DNA of 57,372 nucleotides from Candidatus Zixiibacteriota bacterium. Its GTDB lineage: Bacteria; Zixibacteria; MSB-5A5; GN15; FEB-12. The DNA is taken from NCBI GenBank assembly GCA_020346225.1, contig CP070777.1:2037632-2095003 (forward strand), given 5' to 3'. The position numbers were made by a program, and so were the translations under genes. Below the pieces are notes generated by a model. It made no database searches and was not told the DNA's origin. It worked only from the letters and a program-made list of their open reading frames with translations. Shown one piece after another: positions 53,654 to 57,372 of this stretch; position 1 is the stretch's first letter, and every line of letters starts with the position of its first letter.

Positions 53654-56600
53654 ATGAATGTAAAAAGTTATAGTTCCAGGCGACTCCCGGTTTTTCTCTG
53701 CCTCTGTTGGACCTACGCGGTGACCCTCATGCGGGCGATCCGCACGCCCAACGACTTCGCCGAAGCTCACTGGCTTCTGGACTATCGCTTCGGTTTTATG
53801 AAGCGCGGCTTTCTGGGCTCGGTCTGTAAGGTAATCAGCAAGATCCTCGGCATCTCTCTCTCGCCGGACCTCATCGCCCTCTTGTCCGGTCTGGCCCTGG
53901 CCGCCTTTTCTGTGGCCCTCCTGTGGGTCATCTGGCGCTTCCTCGAAAAGTTCTCCTGGTCGGGCGGAGCCGTTGTTGTCAGTCTCCTGTTTGTATCTTC
54001 TCCTTTTGTCGTCATGAGCGCTCATCTGATCGGTTATTTCGACAATATCCTTTACCTGATGGCAATCGCCGCGATCCTGCTGGTCCTCTCGGGAAGACAC
54101 TACCTGGCGGCCCTGGTTCAAATAGTGGCTATCCTCACGCACGAGAGCTACCTGCTGACGGGCTACCCTCTGGTCCTCTTTACCTCATACCTGATTGTGA
54201 GTGAAGGAGCACGCGGCGGCGGTTTCCGTCGGGCTATGTTGCCTCAGATATTACCCGTGGTTGTTTTTGCAGGCATGGCCGGTTACCAGTCGCTGTTTCT
54301 GGATGCCGACTTGCTGCGATCGCAATTGTCCGAATACCTCGGCCGTTTCGACTTTGTCAGCACGCGCAGTGACGGCATGGCTCGGTGGCAAACGACCGGT
54401 TTTATTGACTGGCTTGAGTATCAATCGGGTGCCACCCTTTACAATTTACTCAAGCCCGAAATTGTGATTTCAGTCGGACCTTCGCTGTTGGCCCTTCTGT
54501 ATTTCACCCACACCGGCTTCAGCATACGCCCCTTCTCCAGACTCTCAATGGCCGTTCTGGGTGCCTGCCTGGTCCCGCTGGCCATGCATCTGGTTGCCTG
54601 GGACAACTCTCGTATATCGTCTTACACCCTCTGCGGCGCGATAATCACTCTCTGGGTTCTGTCGCGAGTCAGGAAGACGGATGGAGACCTCAGTCTCTTT
54701 GCCCTGATTGCCCTTCCGGCCTTTTTCGTTAATGTCTTTACCCATATTCCCCTCATGGACGGTTGTGTTGAGAGTTTCTCGGAATTCGCGCGGCTGCTCC
54801 TCTATGCTCCGGCTCTGATTCTCGTTCTGGGCAGCCTTCTCCCCGAATCGGCCTTTGCGCCGACCGAGCAAGCTGGGCGCAAGTATGACAAATACGTCAT
54901 CGCTCTTCCCGCGGTGCTGTTGCTCATAGTGCTAATCAGGAATGCCTGGATATGCGACGACGCTTATATCACGCTTCGCACCGTCGACAACTTTATCGGC
55001 GGTTACGGACTGACCTGGAACATCGCTGAACGCGTCCAATCGTTTACTCATCCCTTGTGGATGCTGCTTCTGTCCGTCGTATACGTGGTGACACGTGAAG
55101 CTTACTTGACCACCATCATACTGTCGATAGGGCTGTCCCTGATAGCGACTCTTCTGCTTGCCTATCGGCTGGCGGTGTCCGCCTGGTCAGCCGTCCTGGC
55201 CGTGATGGTGCTCATCGTTTCCAAGGCGTTCATCGATTTCTCCACTTCTGGCCTCGAAAACCCCATGACCAACTTGGTCCTGGTGCTGTTTTTCATAGTG
55301 TTCCTCAAATCCGCCCTCACCGCGAGGAGCGTTTTCTGGATGTCGCTCCTGACCTCACTCGGTGCTCTCTCGCGGCTCGACTCACTTTTGCTCTTCCTGC
55401 CAATTTTGATATACGCCTGCTGGAAATTGCGAAGCCGCAAGACTCTTTACGCACTGTTGCTCGGGCTGATTCCGCTCGCCCTGTGGGAGATGTTTTCCCT
55501 TATTTATTACGGTTTTCCTTTCCCCAATACGGCCTATGCCAAGCTGAACACTTCGATAGCCGCCTGGGACCTGATCCGGCAGGGCGTTCTCTATATTGCC
55601 TCGTCTTTTGAGAAGAGCCCGGTGGTTCCCCTTACCATGATCCTGGCTCTCCTGGCAGGCTTCGCTTCGCGCTCTCCGCGGTTAATCGCCGCGGGTATCG
55701 GGATACTTCTTTATGCCGCCTACGTGGTTAAAGTGGGCGGTGATTTCATGACCGGTCGGTTCCTCGTCGCCCCGTTCTTCGTATCCGTAATCATTCTTTC
55801 TCAAGTCAGAACGGCGGGCCTGCACAAAGTCGTGGCCGGTTTCCTGCTGGTCCTGGGAGCGGCCTGGCCGTTCAGCCCGCTCTTCTCGGGCTCCGATATC
55901 GGCACCGGCGAGGCGGCGAAATACTGGAACCGCGGCATCGGCGACGAACGTGCCGCCGCTTTTCGGCATACGGGACTTCTGAACGGCCCCGATGGCACCC
56001 CCATCTCCGAACACCCCTGGGCTATCGAGGGGAGCATGGCCCGCCTGGCCGAGGATACCGTGGTAGTCCGCGCCGGCATCGGAATCTACGGCTATTACGC
56101 CGGCCCGCACGTCTTCATCCTCGACAAACATGCGCTCAGCGACCCTCTCCTGGCCCGGCTGCCGGTACTGACACCCAAGCGATGGCGCCCCGGGCATTTC
56201 ACACGTTTGATCCCCGAAGGGTACCTCGAGACTCTTGAAGGAGGGGAGAACCTCATTGCCGACCGCGATCTGGCCGTTTTCTATGAGCGTCTGGCGCTGA
56301 TTACCCGGGGCGACCTGTTCAGCGTCCGGCGCTTCAAAGATATCGTCAAGATGAACCTCGGTTTCTACGACGATCTGGTCGATGCCTATACGTCTCGACC
56401 TATGATTACGGTCGACTATGCTCAGATAAACGACCCGGTTCCCGAGAATACTCCCGCTCTGCATAACTCGTGTACTGTCCTGCCGGCTTCCGGCATACAG
56501 ATAGAGTTCGACTCCGCTCAGTCCGAATCCTACTTCGAGATCGGTCTCGACAATAATGACGACTACTTGCTTGAGTATTACCGAAGCGGTGTTCTTGTGG

Positions 56601-57187
56601 CCAACCAGATTGTCGCGTCGCGCTGGGTGACCGGCGGTGGCGTGCGGGTCGACGTGCTGCCGGTGCCGGATAAAGTCGTTCGCGACGGTTTTGACCGCCT
56701 GGTAATAACCGGCCGCGGGGGAGACGGTACTTACTCCTTAAGTCACTTTCGTCTGATTGACCGGCGAGCTGCTGAGATGGCCCGTGAATTACTGCAGGAG
56801 GCCGCCCCGGCCGACGTCGTGCTGCAGCCGGAGATGAATCTGGCGCCTACCGGCTGGTCATATGACGACGCCGTCACCATGCTGGCCGTCTACGCCGTGC
56901 CCGATGCCGATTCCCTCCGGTTCCTTTTTGCCTACCGTGCCGAGCGTGATATAACCGAGGATTACCGTGTGTTTTTCCACGTGATTACCGAAATCGACGG
57001 CACCTTCCATAATTATGATTTCGTCCCCGCGACGCGTACCCATACATGGCGACGGGGAGCGATCGAAATCTGTGTCAGAACCATTCCCGATCCGAATCAG
57101 GCGTTCCGGGTGACCACCGGACTCTTCTCCGGCGAGGCCAGACTGGGTAAGCCCTTCAAACTTCTTTACGAGCCGGCCGACCGGTAG
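53654..57187 (+). CDS. Tandem GT-C-like membrane glycosyltransferase fusion
   Basis: A 1177-residue protein of three parts. Residues 1 to about 400 form a polytopic domain with GYFD at 127-130 and THES at 162-165, as in the neighbouring 380-residue protein. From about residue 410 a second polytopic domain begins with the first extracytoplasmic loop CDDAYITLRTVDNFIGGYGLTWNIAERVQSFTHPLW (DDAYIT 435-440), a pattern known from arabinofuranosyl- and mannosyl-transferases that use polyprenyl-phosphate sugars (AftB-like). After about residue 740 the helices end, and the last 400 residues are a soluble, mostly beta region on the outer side. The start ATG has a weak ribosome site. Its stop is TAG. Acceptor unknown. 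Confidence 0.82.
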   Translation: MNVKSYSSRRLPVFLCLCWTYAVTLMRAIRTPNDFAEAHWLLDYRFGFMKRGFLGSVCKVISKILGISLSPDLIALLSGLALAAFSVALLWVIWRFLEKFSWSGGAVVVSLLFVSSPFVVMSAHLIGYFDNILYLMAIAAILLVLSGRHYLAALVQIVAILTHESYLLTGYPLVLFTSYLIVSEGARGGGFRRAMLPQILPVVVFAGMAGYQSLFLDADLLRSQLSEYLGRFDFVSTRSDGMARWQTTGFIDWLEYQSGATLYNLLKPEIVISVGPSLLALLYFTHTGFSIRPFSRLSMAVLGACLVPLAMHLVAWDNSRISSYTLCGAIITLWVLSRVRKTDGDLSLFALIALPAFFVNVFTHIPLMDGCVESFSEFARLLLYAPALILVLGSLLPESAFAPTEQAGRKYDKYVIALPAVLLLIVLIRNAWICDDAYITLRTVDNFIGGYGLTWNIAERVQSFTHPLWMLLLSVVYVVTREAYLTTIILSIGLSLIATLLLAYRLAVSAWSAVLAVMVLIVSKAFIDFSTSGLENPMTNLVLVLFFIVFLKSALTARSVFWMSLLTSLGALSRLDSLLLFLPILIYACWKLRSRKTLYALLLGLIPLALWEMFSLIYYGFPFPNTAYAKLNTSIAAWDLIRQGVLYIASSFEKSPVVPLTMILALLAGFASRSPRLIAAGIGILLYAAYVVKVGGDFMTGRFLVAPFFVSVIILSQVRTAGLHKVVAGFLLVLGAAWPFSPLFSGSDIGTGEAAKYWNRGIGDERAAAFRHTGLLNGPDGTPISEHPWAIEGSMARLAEDTVVVRAGIGIYGYYAGPHVFILDKHALSDPLLARLPVLTPKRWRPGHFTRLIPEGYLETLEGGENLIADRDLAVFYERLALITRGDLFSVRRFKDIVKMNLGFYDDLVDAYTSRPMITVDYAQINDPVPENTPALHNSCTVLPASGIQIEFDSAQSESYFEIGLDNNDDYLLEYYRSGVLVANQIVASRWVTGGGVRVDVLPVPDKVVRDGFDRLVITGRGGDGTYSLSHFRLIDRRAAEMARELLQEAAPADVVLQPEMNLAPTGWSYDDAVTMLAVYAVPDADSLRFLFAYRAERDITEDYRVFFHVITEIDGTFHNYDFVPATRTHTWRRGAIEICVRTIPDPNQAFRVTTGLFSGEARLGKPFKLLYEPADR

Positions 57188-57286
57188 CCAGAGTCCCGAT
57201 TGTGGTCTGCAGGCCGCGCTCAGATTTAAATTGATTTTTTTCGGAGGCGGGCCTATCTTTGCCGATGGGCGTATGCCCTCCAGAGT

Positions 57287-57372
57287 GCCGAAGTGGTGAA
57301 ACTGGTAGACGCGCTGCGTTCAGGGCGCAGTGAGGGCAACCTCGTGGGGGTTCGAGTCCCCCCTTCGGCACC
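57287..57372 (+). tRNA. tRNA-Leu (anticodon CAG), CCA cut at window end
   Basis: Acceptor arms GCCGAAG and CTTCGGC pair fully. The anticodon stem-loop CTGCG-TTCAGGG-CGCAG carries CAG at 57321-57323, reading CUG codons. A long variable arm (GTGAGGGCAACCTC) is typical of leucine tRNAs. The discriminator A is followed by CC, so an encoded CCA probably continues past the window. The gene body ends at 57370. Confidence 0.97.

Noticed and set aside
57156-57371. Open frame on the minus strand across tRNA-Leu
   Set aside because: It is the well-known false frame produced by tRNA-Leu; it lies almost wholly over the tRNA and the end of the neighbouring gene.

Overview
The window is 57.4 kb of GC-rich bacterial chromosome with about 47 protein genes and two tRNA genes. 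It holds no insertion sequences, phage genes or CRISPR arrays. Several features suggest a member of the Fibrobacteres-Chlorobi-Bacteroidetes (FCB) superphylum, possibly a candidate phylum such as Zixibacteria. These are a secreted subtilase with a type IX secretion C-terminal sorting domain, a short primary sigma factor without region 1.1, a DUF3078 outer-membrane protein, and many lipoproteins. Promoters look like E. coli sigma-70 sites (TTGACA/TATAAT) and most genes have Shine-Dalgarno sequences. The phylum call is inference; no rRNA gene is present to settle it.

Layout. 1-10.2 kb: a partial TPR protein, a DUF4139 protein, a squalene/phytoene synthase divergent from a GT4 glycosyltransferase, a cytidylate-kinase-like protein, CoA-binding, VOC and FAD-binding proteins, then a sigma-54 activator with a TPR sensor half. 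10.5-18.5 kb: a polytopic membrane-TPR protein, groS-groL under a perfect CIRCE element, a lipoprotein subtilase, a SIMPL protein and enolase. 18.6-31.7 kb: a sodium/amino-acid symporter with a structured, terminator-containing leader, a nucleotide-sugar epimerase, a T9SS-exported subtilase, an unrecognised two-domain protein, a ZIP transporter, a beta-helix protein, tRNA-Ser, a lipoprotein hydrolase and small zinc-ribbon and HhH-like proteins. 31.7-37.6 kb: a diaminopropionate ammonia-lyase-like enzyme, a DUF1579 protein, then a four-gene operon (ECF sigma factor, DUF4097, bactofilin-like membrane protein, toast-rack protein) that looks like an envelope-stress unit.

37.7-44.9 kb: an HtrA protease translationally coupled to a paralogue that has lost its whole catalytic triad, followed by a Ser/Thr kinase-pseudokinase interrupted by an in-frame TAG, then envelope proteins and an MscL channel with a zinc-ribbon tail. 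45.2-49.4 kb: a tightly packed minus-strand operon (class II aldolase, degenerate aminotransferase, folB, folK, deoxynucleoside kinase, panB) for folate, pantothenate and nucleotide precursors. 49.4-57.4 kb: a candidate small RNA, a third HtrA protease, the primary sigma factor, two related GT-C-like membrane proteins (one a 1177-residue tandem fusion) and tRNA-Leu.

Envelope maintenance is the recurring theme: three HtrA-fold proteins, two subtilases, an ECF envelope operon, GroESL and several GT-C-type membrane proteins. The observations most worth following are the protease/pseudoprotease pair, the amber-interrupted kinase, the aminotransferase without its PLP lysine, the ECF-DUF4097-bactofilin-toast-rack operon, the tandem GT-C fusion and two structured RNA candidates (18.65 kb and 49.5 kb).
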